NCBI RefSeq assembly: GCF_014673495.1
Contig: NZ_CP051006.1
Span: forward strand, 2,728,001 to 2,792,000
Reading direction: 5' to 3'
Length of the DNA: 64,000 bases
Origin: Streptomyces griseofuscus
GTDB taxonomy: Bacteria > Actinomycetota > Actinomycetes > Streptomycetales > Streptomycetaceae
Shown here: in pieces, positions 17,122 to 25,471 of the stretch
Layout of the letters: the number at the start of each line of letters is the position of its first letter
Numbering within the stretch: the first letter of the stretch is position 1
Notes under the pieces: model-generated
Seen by the model: the letters and a program-made list of their open reading frames with translations, nothing else
What the model was told of the DNA's origin: nothing
The model's database searches: none
Translations under genes and position numbers: made by a program

Positions 17122-17243
17122 TGTGCTGTCCGGCCACCGTGCGGCGGCTGCCTAGCGTGCCAGTGACCGATCGGCCCTGCCTTCGTTCCCCCGTATGGAG
17201 GAACGGGCACGGGAAAAACGGATCAGAACCGAGGTGTACGCCC

Positions 17244-17984
17244 ATGGAGGCTCCGCCGGACAACGACGTGCTCTGGGCACGCTCCCTGCACTTCACGCAC
17301 CCCGACGGCTCCCCCGGACTCGCCGGGGTCTCGATCGCCGTCCGGGAGGGCGAGATCCTCGCCGTCAGCGGCCCCCGGGGCAGCGGCAAAACGACCCTGC
17401 TGCGCTGTCTGTCCGGCCTGGAGCCGGTGCGCGAGGGCGAGGTCTGGTTCAACAGCACCCCGCTGCACACCCTCGGCCCGGCGCACCGCGAGCGGCTGCG
17501 CCGCGACCGCTTCTGCTGGATCGGCCCCGAACCGGGCCTGGTGCCCGAGCTGAACGCCTGGGAGAACGCGGCGCTTCCGCTGATGCTGCGCGGCACCAGC
17601 CGCCGCCGGGCCAAGACCACCGCGCTGGAGTGGCTGGAGCGCCTGGACATCGGGGAGGCGGCCCGCAAGCGCCCGCACCGGCTGCGCCAGTCCGAACGCC
17701 AGCGGGTCTCCATCGCCCGCGCGCTGGCCCCGGCGCCCACCGTGCTGTTCGCCGACGAGCCGACGGCCCCCCTGCACCGCGCCGACCGCGGCCATGTGCT
17801 GCGCACCCTCACCAGCGCCGCCCGCTCGCACGGCATCACCGTGGTCCTCGCCACCCACGACCCGGAGACCGCGGCCCTCGCCGACCGCACGGTGAACCTG
17901 CTGGACGGCCGGCCGGTGCGGACCGTACATCTGCCGGAGATCCCCGACGCGGAAGGCCGGGCCGCGTGCTCGATCTCCGTCTGA
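17244..17984 (+). CDS. ABC transporter ATP-binding protein
   Basis: 246 residues; ATG 17244 with GAGGTG upstream. Walker A GPRGSGKTT, Walker B TVLFADEPTA and switch ATHDPET are intact and the LolD/MacB-like layout is clear. The ABC signature is odd: where LSGGQ is expected the sequence reads LRQSERQRVS, so ATP hydrolysis may be impaired or altered. It partners with the permease gene that overlaps its 3' end. Cargo unknown; export or lipoprotein/cell-envelope handling is typical of this architecture. Confidence 0.87.
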   Translation: MEAPPDNDVLWARSLHFTHPDGSPGLAGVSIAVREGEILAVSGPRGSGKTTLLRCLSGLEPVREGEVWFNSTPLHTLGPAHRERLRRDRFCWIGPEPGLVPELNAWENAALPLMLRGTSRRRAKTTALEWLERLDIGEAARKRPHRLRQSERQRVSIARALAPAPTVLFADEPTAPLHRADRGHVLRTLTSAARSHGITVVLATHDPETAALADRTVNLLDGRPVRTVHLPEIPDAEGRAACSISV

Positions 17985-19309
17985 CCCGCGCTGCCCGGCC
18001 CGCCGTCCAGCTGCGCCGCCTGCTGGTGGCGGCGGCCTCCGCGGGCACCGGGTTCCTGCTGCTGTCCTGCCTCGGGTACGCCCTGAAGCGCCCCGAGGCG
18101 GCGGGCTCGGCCGCGCTCCGGCTGGCCTGGTGCGTGGTACCGGTCGCCGCCACGGTGTACCTCGCTCTCGCCGTGGCCCGCACCGACCCCGGCACCCGAC
18201 CGCGCCCAGGCCTCTCCGCCATCGGCCTCGGGCCGGCCCGGCTGATGGCCGTCTCCTCCCTGGTCACGGCCCTGTCCACCACCCTGGGCTCGCTCGTCGC
18301 CCTCTCCCTCTTCCTGCATCTGCGGGGCGATCTGACGGGGCTGCCGTTCGACGGCGCGGGCGCGTCCTTCCTGGCCGCCGGCAAGTCCCTCCCGCTCGCG
18401 GCGACCCTCACCCTGCTCGCGGTGGTACCGGTGGTGGCGACGGTCGCGGTGGCGCTGGCCCTGCGGCCCAGCGATCCACGGCCGGTGGTGCGGCCGCAGC
18501 GGAGGTATCTGCCGTTCGTGAGGCAGGCCGGCGGTCCGGCCGCGGGTGGTCCGGCCGCGGGTGGTCGTACCGGCGAGGTGGAGGCGGCGGGCGGTGGAGG
18601 CGCCGCCGGGAAAGGCACCCCGGCAGCCGCGGCCCCGGCCGGTGTGATCGACCCGCGGTTCACCTCGCCGTCGCTCACCGACAAGCCCGACGACGAGGGC
18701 GCCGGCGACACCCCCGCCGGCCTCCCCTGGGCGGTGGCCCTCGTCGCCGCCGGTCTCACCGCCCAGGCGTACGCGGGCCGCACACCCCCCACCCCCGCCT
18801 TCACCTTCACCACCGTCCCCACCGGCGCCGGCTTCTTCCTCCTCGGCTGGCTCCTCACCGCCGTCGGCCTGGTCCTGGCCGCCCCCGGCCTCACCCATCT
18901 GTGCGGCCGTCTGCTGCAATGCGCGCGCCCCGGCGCCCTCCGCCTCCTCGCGGGCCGGGGCCTGATGGCGGAGGCCACCAGGATCGGCCGCCCCCTCGGC
19001 ATCCTGTGCGCGGTCACCGCCGCCGGGTACGCCGTGACCACCCTGTACGACTCCCCCGGCCGCCCCTTCGGCCCGCTGAGCGCCCTCGGCGCACTGGTCG
19101 TCGCGGGCTGCGCCTTCGCCACTTTGCTGACCGTGGCCGTCGAAACCCGCCAGGGCCGCGCCGAGACCACCGACGCGCTGCTGCGCCTCGGCGCCCCCGC
19201 GACGGTGCTGCGCGGCGCCGCCGCCCTGCGTGCCTTCGCCCTGCTGGCCTTCTTCGCACCGCTCACCCTGGCGATCGCCGCGCTGGCCGCCTTTCCGCTG
19301 ACCCGCTGA
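17966..19309 (+). CDS. FtsX-like ABC permease
   Basis: 447 residues from GTG 17966, overlapping the ATPase gene by 19 bases, with GGAAGG upstream. Roughly eight hydrophobic segments occur in two blocks (about 18-170 and 250-447), separated by a low-complexity stretch of about 60 residues rich in Gly, Ala and Pro (about residues 185-245). No large extracellular domain typical of MacB is seen. The stop codon lies in the first unit of the 8-bp tandem repeat. Unusual mainly for its linker and for the partner's degenerate signature. Confidence 0.8.
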   Translation: MLDLRLTRAARPAVQLRRLLVAAASAGTGFLLLSCLGYALKRPEAAGSAALRLAWCVVPVAATVYLALAVARTDPGTRPRPGLSAIGLGPARLMAVSSLVTALSTTLGSLVALSLFLHLRGDLTGLPFDGAGASFLAAGKSLPLAATLTLLAVVPVVATVAVALALRPSDPRPVVRPQRRYLPFVRQAGGPAAGGPAAGGRTGEVEAAGGGGAAGKGTPAAAAPAGVIDPRFTSPSLTDKPDDEGAGDTPAGLPWAVALVAAGLTAQAYAGRTPPTPAFTFTTVPTGAGFFLLGWLLTAVGLVLAAPGLTHLCGRLLQCARPGALRLLAGRGLMAEATRIGRPLGILCAVTAAGYAVTTLYDSPGRPFGPLSALGALVVAGCAFATLLTVAVETRQGRAETTDALLRLGAPATVLRGAAALRAFALLAFFAPLTLAIAALAAFPLTR

Positions 19310-19385
19310 GCTGCTGAGTTGCTGAGCCGCTGAGGGCCTGAGGGCCTGAGGGCTTGAGGGCTTGAGGGCTTGAGGGCTTGAGGGG
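19306..19385. repeat. 8-bp tandem repeat, ten units
   Basis: Ten head-to-tail 8-bp units with the pattern YTGAGNNS. The first three vary (CTGAGCTG, CTGAGTTG, CTGAGCCG), the next three are CTGAGGGC, then three TTGAGGGC and a final TTGAGGGG. The array begins in the last codon of the permease gene and covers its stop. A 10-copy perfect-register repeat suggests slippage and possible length variation between strains. Confidence 0.9.
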
Positions 19386-19442
19386 AGCGTCGCCGTACCC
19401 CCGGTCGCGGCCGGGCGACGGTCCGGTCCCTAGCATGGGCGG

Positions 19443-20576
19443 ATGCCCACCCCACCCGACCGGCCCCGGCGCGCCGCCCGCGCCCAGGAGATCGAGTCGC
19501 TCGCCGAGTTCGACCGCGCCGTCGCCGAGCACGGGTCGCTGGCCCGCTGCCGCGTCCAGGCCGTGGACCTGACGGGGCGTACCGACGCGCTGCTCCGTCT
19601 CGACACCACGGACGCCGTCTTCCTGGGCTCGCCGATGGCCCCCGAGGCCGCCGCCCGGGTGCGCGCGTCCGGCGCCCTGGTGTTCCCGCCGGTCCCGGGC
19701 CTGCCCTTCGACCCGTACCGGGGCTGCCCGTACACGCCGGACGAGCTGTTCGCGTCGCTGGAGGAGGGGTACGAGGCGACGCCGGACGCGCGGGCCTACG
19801 GCTGGTTCCGGCGGACGACGGCCGACGGCGACGTCTTCGCCTCGATGCTGCGCGCGATCCATGACGACGCCGTCTCCGACGCGCTGGACGAAGTCCTCGA
19901 CGGCTGCCGGGTGGTCGGGGTCATGGGCGGTCATGCGATGGCCCGGGGCACGGTCGAGTACGCCGGTGCCGCCCGGCTCGGCCGCTCGCTCGCCCGCGCC
20001 GGGTACACCGTCGCCACCGGTGGCGGTCCCGGCGCGATGGAGGCGGCGAACCTCGGCGCGTACGCGGCCCCGTTCGCGGACACCATGCTGGACGAGGCGC
20101 TGGTGCCGCTCGCCAAGGCGCCCTCCTTCCGGCCGTCCGTCACGGAGTGGGCGCGGGCCGCCTTCGAGGTGCGCGCCCGCTGGCCCGAGGGGGGCGCCTC
20201 GATCGGCATCCCGACCTGGTTCTACGGACATGAGCCGCCGAACGCCTTCGCCGCGCACATCGCCAAGTACTTCGCCAACGCCGTCCGCGAGGACGGCCTG
20301 CTGGCCCGCTCCACCGCGGGAGTGGTGTTCCTGCCGGGCGCCGCCGGGACCGTACAGGAGATCTTCGACAACGCGACGCCGAACTACTACGAGTCGTACG
20401 GCGAACCGCGGCCGATGGTGCTGGTGGACCGGGACCACTGGACGCGGGAGCTGCCGGCGTGGCCGCTGCTCCGGTCGCTGGCGCGGGGGCGGGAGTTGGA
20501 GTCCCGGATCGCCCTCGTGGACCGGATCGAGGAGGCTCCGGAGGCGCTGGCCCGGCTGGGGGCCGGATCGCGGTAG
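19443..20576 (+). CDS. LOG family (lysine decarboxylase-like) nucleotide-binding protein
   Basis: 377 residues. A Rossmann-type core shows VVGVMGGHAMARG, then the LOG motif ATGGGPGAMEAAN and PGAAGTVQEIF (family consensus PGGxGTxxE, with the second Gly replaced by Ala). Small LOG proteins cleave cytokinin or purine nucleoside monophosphates; this one is about twice as long, with an added N-terminal domain of about 150 residues, so its substrate is uncertain. Start ATG 19443 follows the tandem repeat by 57 bases, so the promoter must lie close to it. Confidence 0.8.
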   Translation: MPTPPDRPRRAARAQEIESLAEFDRAVAEHGSLARCRVQAVDLTGRTDALLRLDTTDAVFLGSPMAPEAAARVRASGALVFPPVPGLPFDPYRGCPYTPDELFASLEEGYEATPDARAYGWFRRTTADGDVFASMLRAIHDDAVSDALDEVLDGCRVVGVMGGHAMARGTVEYAGAARLGRSLARAGYTVATGGGPGAMEAANLGAYAAPFADTMLDEALVPLAKAPSFRPSVTEWARAAFEVRARWPEGGASIGIPTWFYGHEPPNAFAAHIAKYFANAVREDGLLARSTAGVVFLPGAAGTVQEIFDNATPNYYESYGEPRPMVLVDRDHWTRELPAWPLLRSLARGRELESRIALVDRIEEAPEALARLGAGSR

Positions 20577-20578
20577 GC

Positions 20579-20675
20579 GTACGTCCTCGACGCCGGTGGC
20601 GAGCAGCGCGCCCAAGGAGCGCGGGGAACTGCGCGATCAGCCGCGCACTGCCGCACCCGGCGATCGAGGACGTAC
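20579..20675. repeat. Streptomyces-type dispersed palindromic element / bidirectional terminator
   Basis: Outer arms GTACGTCCTCG (20579-20589) and CGAGGACGTAC (20665-20675) are perfect inverted repeats, extended by a shared GCCGG. The interior holds GCGCGGGGAACTGCGCGA at about 20619-20636, a string I recognise as highly recurrent in Streptomyces intergenic regions. It fills the gap between two convergent genes and could end transcription from both sides. Confidence 0.65.
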
Positions 20676-20685
20676 CCTACGACGC

Positions 20686-21483
20686 TCATCCGAAGCTTGA
20701 GTTCTTCAGCCAGACCTCCAACACCGCACGCTCTCCTACGACTTCGAGCCCCGGGGCGTCCAGCGGCAGCCGCCGGTAGAAGGCGAGCAGCACCGATGTG
20801 AGCGGCCCCCGCAACGCGACCGTCGCCTTCTCATGCCCGCGCCGCCAGCTGACCCCGCTCTCGTCCATCTCGACCAGCCACTCGGCGTTCAACTCCGGCG
20901 CGGCGTCGGTGGCGTGCAGATGGAGCGTGCGCGCGGGCCCGCGCAGATCCGCGGCCCATTCACGGGCACCGGTGCGCCGCACCCACTCCACCAGCTCCAG
21001 CCACTCGTCCAGCGCGTCCGCGGCGATGTCGGGTGCGACCTCGTACGGCGCCCCGGTGGTGAGTGCCGCGTCGGCACGGTGCACGGTGATCTCATGGGCC
21101 ATCCGGCGCGCCCAGAAGCCGCTGGTGGAGACGCCCATCCAGCTCCACACCTCGGCCCCCGGACCCGCCTTCCGCAGCGCGCCGACGACCAGCTCGCCGC
21201 ACTCCGCGAGCCACGCGTCCAGCGCGGCCGGGTCGCCCCGCTCCTCGGGGCCGCCGCCGAGCGGGATCGTGGCCGTCGGGATCAGCTCCTGGGCCCGCTC
21301 CCGCACCAGCGTGCCGGACCAGCGCAGGGCACCGCCCATGTGCCGTACGAGCTGCTCCAGTGACCACTCCGGGCAGGTCGGCACGGTGGCCGACAGATCC
21401 GCGCCGGAGGTGATCAGTTCTCTCAACTGCCCTACTTGAAGGGCGATTTCATCGCAGTACCGCTCATGCGCGAGGTAGGTCAT
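20686..21483 (-). CDS. maleylpyruvate isomerase-family, mycothiol-dependent-type protein
   Basis: 265 residues. The N-terminal DinB-like four-helix part has CPEWSLEQLVRHMGG and the paired metal-ligand motif RRMAHEITVHRADA, characteristic of the TIGR03083 actinobacterial family that uses mycothiol as thiol cofactor. The C-terminal MDMPI_C-type domain has WLVEMDESGVSW and VALRGPLTSVLLAFYRRLP. The reaction is not known; members include maleylpyruvate isomerase and thiol-transferases. No pathway genes flank it. Confidence 0.82.
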   Translation of the reverse strand: MTYLAHERYCDEIALQVGQLRELITSGADLSATVPTCPEWSLEQLVRHMGGALRWSGTLVRERAQELIPTATIPLGGGPEERGDPAALDAWLAECGELVVGALRKAGPGAEVWSWMGVSTSGFWARRMAHEITVHRADAALTTGAPYEVAPDIAADALDEWLELVEWVRRTGAREWAADLRGPARTLHLHATDAAPELNAEWLVEMDESGVSWRRGHEKATVALRGPLTSVLLAFYRRLPLDAPGLEVVGERAVLEVWLKNSSFG

Positions 21484-21507
21484 GGGCCCACCCTAGGCGG
21501 CGGCCGA

Positions 21508-22524
21508 TCAGTCGAGCACGACGATTTCGTCCGCGTCGAACTCCGCGCCCACCGTGTCCCCGCTCCCCGGCGCGTCCCGCAGCGCGCAGGCCGCTTCGAG
21601 GCGGGGGCCGTCCTCGGGCTGTAGGTGGACCGCGACATGGGTACCCTTGAAGGTGCGGGCGGCAACGGTGCAGGTCAGCCCGGTGTCGGCGGGGACGAGC
21701 CGTACCCCGGCGGGCCGGACGAGCAGGGTCCGGGCACCCTGTGGGGCGTCCTGCGGGACCGGCAGTTTGCCCCAGGGGCTGTCGGCGACCGTGCCCGCGA
21801 CCGTCGCCGGGACCACGTTCTCGAAGCCGAGGAAGCGGGCCACGAACGCGTCGGCGGGGCGCCGCCAGACGTCAAGTGGCGTCCCGGACTGGGCGATCCG
21901 GCCGTCCCGCATCACCACCACCCGGTCGGCCAGCGCGAACGCCTCGCCCTGGTCGTGGGTGACGGCGAGCACGGTGGTACCCAACCGCCCGAAGAGTTCG
22001 CGGAGTTCGACCACGAGGCGTTCGCGCAGCGAGCGGTCGAGCTGGCCGAGGGGTTCGTCCAGCATCAGCAGCCGGGGCCGGGGGGCGAGCGCGCGGGCGA
22101 GGGCGACGCGCTGCTGCTCGCCGCCGGACAGCGCGGCCACCGCCCGGCGGGCCGCGCCCGGCAGTCCGACCAGTTCCAGCAACTCGCCCACCCGGGCGTC
22201 CCGTTCGCCCTTCGCCACGCCGTGCATCCGCAGCCCGAACGCCACATTGGCGCCGACGTCGCGCTGCGGGAAGAGCTGGTGGTCCTGGAACATCAGGCCG
22301 ACCCCGCGCTGGTGCGCGGGCACCCCGCCCTGGTCCCGCCCGGCGAGCGAGACCCGCCCGGCGTCCAGGGGCTGGAGCCCGGCGACCGCTCGCAGCAGGG
22401 TGGACTTGCCACTCCCGCTGGGCCCGAGCACGCACACCACCTCGTGCTCGGCGACCTCCAGGTCCACCGTGTCCAGCACGGGCCGCCCGCCGAAACGCAC
22501 GGTCGCGCCCTGAAGGCTCAGCAT
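21508..22524 (-). CDS. thiQ: thiamine ABC transporter ATP-binding protein
   Basis: 338 residues from ATG 22524, which shares a base with the permease stop (TGATG). Walker A GPSGSGKSTLL, signature ALSGGEQQRVAL, Walker B RLLMLDEPLG and switch VTHDQ are all intact. An extra C-terminal TOBE-like domain (about 235-338) makes it longer than E. coli ThiQ, closer to PotA/FbpC types. The TPP riboswitch upstream of the operon argues for thiamine as substrate. Confidence 0.88.
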   Translation of the reverse strand: MLSLQGATVRFGGRPVLDTVDLEVAEHEVVCVLGPSGSGKSTLLRAVAGLQPLDAGRVSLAGRDQGGVPAHQRGVGLMFQDHQLFPQRDVGANVAFGLRMHGVAKGERDARVGELLELVGLPGAARRAVAALSGGEQQRVALARALAPRPRLLMLDEPLGQLDRSLRERLVVELRELFGRLGTTVLAVTHDQGEAFALADRVVVMRDGRIAQSGTPLDVWRRPADAFVARFLGFENVVPATVAGTVADSPWGKLPVPQDAPQGARTLLVRPAGVRLVPADTGLTCTVAARTFKGTHVAVHLQPEDGPRLEAACALRDAPGSGDTVGAEFDADEIVVLD

Positions 22525-24176
22525 CAGAACTCCCCTGTCCGGTCCGTCCGCAGCCGCTCCAGGAGGAGCAGGGCGGCGGCGCACACCACCATCAGAATGG
22601 TCGAAAGGGCCATCGCCTGGCCGTAGTTGAGGTCCCCGGGGCGGCTGAGCAGCCGGGCCACGGCCACCGGCAGGGTCGGGTTGTCGGGCCGGGCGATGAA
22701 CACGGTCGCGCCGAACTCGCCGAGCGAGACGGCGAACGCGAACCCGGCCGCGACCAGCAACGCCCGCCGTACCAGCGGGAGATCGATCTCCCGCCACACC
22801 CGCCAGGGCGAGGCCCCGAGCACGGCCGCCGCCTCCCGCAGCCGGGTGTCGACGGCGCGCAGCACCGGCAGCATGGTGCGGACCACGAAGGGGGCGCCGA
22901 CCAGGGCCTGGGCGAGCGGCACCAGGATCCAGGACTGGCGCAGATCCAGCGGCGGCTTGTCGAGGGCGATCAGGAAGCCGAAGCCGACGGTCACGGCGGA
23001 CACCCCGAGCGGCAGCATCAGCAGCGCGTCGAAGCCCCGTACCAGGCGGCCCGCGTCCCGCCGGGCCAGCGCGGCGGCGGCGAGGCCGCCGATCAGCACG
23101 GCGATGGCGGTGGCGGCGACGGCGTACTGGAGCGAGGTCCACACGGCGTGCACCGGCGCCACCAGGAACGTACCGCCGTCGGTGCGGGTCAGCGCCCGGT
23201 AGTAGCCGAAGCCGGGGGCGTCCAGGGAGCGGCGGACGAGAACGGCGAGCGGCAGCACCAGGAGCAGCGCCACGGTGGCGAGGACGCCGGCGAGCAGGGC
23301 CCGCTGCCCGGCGCCGCGCGGCCGCCGCGCGGTGAGCCGGGGGTCGACCAGGCGCAGGGCGCTCTCCCGGCGCCGTACCGTCCAGGCGTGCACGCCGAGG
23401 ATCGCGCCGACGGCGGCGAACTGGACGAGGGTGAGGACGGCGGCCGTGGTCAGGTCGAAGACCTCGGAGGTCTGGCGGTAGATCTCCACTTCGAGGGTGG
23501 AGAAGGTGGGGCCGCCGAGGATCTGGACGACGCCGAAGGAGGTGAAGGTGAACAGGAACACCATCAGCGCGGCGGCGGCCACGGCGGGCCCGAGGGCGGG
23601 CAGGGTCACCTTCCGCCAGGCGGCGAACGGGGAGGCGCCGAGCATCCGCGCGGCCTCCTCCTGGCGGGGATCGAGCTGCGCCCACAGTCCGCCCACGGTC
23701 CGTACGACGACCGCGTAGTTGAAGAAGACGTGCGCGAGCAGGATCGCCCACACGGTGGTGTCCAGCCGTACGCCCCACAGCTGGTCGAGCAGTCCGCCGT
23801 GGCCGACGAGCGCGAGGAAGGCGCTGCCGGCGACGACGGTGGGCAGCACGAACGGGACGGTGACGACGGCCCGCAGCACCTGTTTGCCGGGGAAGTCGAG
23901 GCGGGCGAAGACGAACGCGGCGGGCAGCGCGAGCAGCAGGGTGAGCGCGGTGGAGGCGAGCGCCTGCCAGGTGGTGAACCACAGCACATGCCGGATGTCC
24001 GGCTGGGTGACCACGTCCGCGATCCGCCCGAACTGCCAGCCGCCGTCGGTCTTCAGACCACGCGCCACGATCGCGGCGACGGGCCAGGCGAAGAACAGGG
24101 CGAAGAACGCGACGGGCAGGGCCATCAGCCCCAGCCGCGCCGCGCTCCCGCGCCGTGTCCGCGCGCGGGCGGTCAC
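22524..24176 (-). CDS. thiP: thiamine ABC transporter permease, fused two-half
   Basis: 550 residues from GTG 24176 (GTGA overlap with the binding-protein stop). About twelve membrane segments in two homologous halves, each with its own EAA loop: EEAARMLGASPFAAWRKVTL and REAAAVLGASPWRVWREIDL. This fused layout is that of ThiP and of ferric-iron permeases. It forms the whole channel for the adjacent binding protein and ATPase. Confidence 0.9.
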   Translation of the reverse strand: MTARARTRRGSAARLGLMALPVAFFALFFAWPVAAIVARGLKTDGGWQFGRIADVVTQPDIRHVLWFTTWQALASTALTLLLALPAAFVFARLDFPGKQVLRAVVTVPFVLPTVVAGSAFLALVGHGGLLDQLWGVRLDTTVWAILLAHVFFNYAVVVRTVGGLWAQLDPRQEEAARMLGASPFAAWRKVTLPALGPAVAAAALMVFLFTFTSFGVVQILGGPTFSTLEVEIYRQTSEVFDLTTAAVLTLVQFAAVGAILGVHAWTVRRRESALRLVDPRLTARRPRGAGQRALLAGVLATVALLLVLPLAVLVRRSLDAPGFGYYRALTRTDGGTFLVAPVHAVWTSLQYAVAATAIAVLIGGLAAAALARRDAGRLVRGFDALLMLPLGVSAVTVGFGFLIALDKPPLDLRQSWILVPLAQALVGAPFVVRTMLPVLRAVDTRLREAAAVLGASPWRVWREIDLPLVRRALLVAAGFAFAVSLGEFGATVFIARPDNPTLPVAVARLLSRPGDLNYGQAMALSTILMVVCAAALLLLERLRTDRTGEF

Positions 24177-25243
24177 TTCAGTACGAGTGACGTCCACGTC
24201 TTGACCCACTGATCACGGTCGGCGGCGATCTTCTCGGGGGCCATCGTCTCGGGGTGACGGGCCGGCGGGCCGTACTTGGTGAAGTCGGCGGGCACCTCGG
24301 CACCGGCCACGACCGGGTAGACGTACATGTTCAGCGGCATGTCCTCCTGGAACTCCCTGGAGACCAGGAAGTCGAGGAACGCCTTGGCGCCCTTGGGGTT
24401 CTTGGCGTTGCTCAGCAGCCCGGCGAACTCGATCTGCCGGAAGCAGGTGCCGGTCGCCACGCCGGTGGGGGCGGTGGCGGGGCGCTTCTTGGCGTAGATC
24501 ACCTCGGCGGGCGGGGAGGAGGCGTACGACACGACGAGCGGCCGGTCGCCGCCGGCCTTCTTGCCCTCCGAGGAGCCGGAGAACTCCTGGTAGTAGGCCT
24601 GCTCCCAGCCGTCGACGACCTTGACGCCGTTGGCCTTGAGCTTCTTCCAGTAGTCCGGCCAGCCGTTGTCCCCGAACCGCGCGGCGCTGCCCAGCAGGAA
24701 GCCGAGGCCCGGCGAGGCGGTGGCCGCGTTCTCGGTGACCAGGAGGTTCTTGTACTGGGGCTTGGTGAGGTCGGCGTAGGACTGCGGCGGGGCGAGGTGG
24801 TGCTCGCTGAAGTACGCCTTGTCGTAGTTGACGCAGATGTCGCCGTAGTCGACGGGCGTGACGCGGTGCTTGCCGTCGACCTGGTACCGGGCGCCGACCT
24901 TGTCCAGGCCCTTGGCGGCGTACGGCTGGAACAGCCCGTTGTCGAGGGCGCGCGAGAGCAGGGTGTTGTCGACGCCGAAGAGGACGTCGCCCTGGGGGTT
25001 GTCCCTGGTCAGGATGGCCTTGTTGACGGCCTGTCCGGCGTCGCCGTCCTTGAGGACGCGGACCTTGTACCCGGAGCGCTTCTCGAAGTCCGCGAGCACG
25101 CTCTTGGAGACGGCCCATGAGTCATGGCTGACGAGCGTGACGGTCTTGCCGTCCGTCTTGTCCTGGCCCTGACTCGAGCCGCACGCGGACAGCGCGACCA
25201 GGCCGAGCCCGACCGCCGCGACCACGAAGGTCTTGTTGTGCAC
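24173..25243 (-). CDS. thiB: thiamine ABC transporter substrate-binding lipoprotein
   Basis: 356 residues from GTG 25243 behind AGGAGG. A signal peptide with lipobox LSAC (Cys21) anchors it to the membrane. Body motifs match TbpA/ThiB: VTLVSHDSWAVSKSVL, GDVLFGVDNTLLSRAL, VDYGDICVNYDK and PLNMYVYPV near the C-terminus. It should bind thiamine or its phosphates outside the cell. The leader carries a TPP aptamer, giving independent support for the substrate. Confidence 0.92.
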   Translation of the reverse strand: MHNKTFVVAAVGLGLVALSACGSSQGQDKTDGKTVTLVSHDSWAVSKSVLADFEKRSGYKVRVLKDGDAGQAVNKAILTRDNPQGDVLFGVDNTLLSRALDNGLFQPYAAKGLDKVGARYQVDGKHRVTPVDYGDICVNYDKAYFSEHHLAPPQSYADLTKPQYKNLLVTENAATASPGLGFLLGSAARFGDNGWPDYWKKLKANGVKVVDGWEQAYYQEFSGSSEGKKAGGDRPLVVSYASSPPAEVIYAKKRPATAPTGVATGTCFRQIEFAGLLSNAKNPKGAKAFLDFLVSREFQEDMPLNMYVYPVVAGAEVPADFTKYGPPARHPETMAPEKIAADRDQWVKTWTSLVLK

Positions 25244-25279
25244 TTGGTTGTCCTCCTGGGGTTGGCCAGGAAGAACGCG

Positions 25280-25320
25280 GCCCTGTCCGGAGGATCCGGA
25301 CAGGGCTCAACAGCTTGAGC
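25280..25320 (-). terminator. hairpins between TPP aptamer and thiB: probable expression platform
   Basis: On the minus strand a small stem GCTCAA/TTGAGC (25320-25315 and 25310-25305) is followed, sharing its last two bases, by a perfect 12-bp stem GCCCTGTCCGGA (25306-25295 with 25291-25280, 3-base loop). TTCTTCC follows rather than a full T run. The two stems compete at their junction, which fits a riboswitch-controlled terminator. Confidence 0.65.
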
Positions 25321-25413
25321 GGTGACCGAACTTCCTACCCAGAATGACCTGGGCGAGGTTCAGAGGGTCTGCGGCCTGGTGCCGCACTCTCAGCGCTGTG
25401 GCGCTCCCCTGTC
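25321..25413 (-). ncRNA. TPP (THI element) riboswitch aptamer
   Basis: Read on the minus strand, the conserved TPP aptamer pieces occur in order: ACAGGGGAGC (25413-25404), GCTGAGAGTG with the invariant CTGAGAG (25393-25387), GACCCTCTGAACCT (25369-25356) and GGTCATTCTGGGTAGGAAG (25349-25331). It sits 78 bases upstream of thiB. Binding of thiamine pyrophosphate should switch the thiBPQ operon off when the cofactor is plentiful. Confidence 0.95.
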
Positions 25414-25471
25414 GGAATATGGAGATGTCTCGACTATTTGAATGATGAAGAGGTGATGGAACGCGCCCAGA

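Noticed and set aside
19306..19385. Tandem array as CRISPR
   Set aside because: Units are 8 bp and directly adjacent with no spacers.
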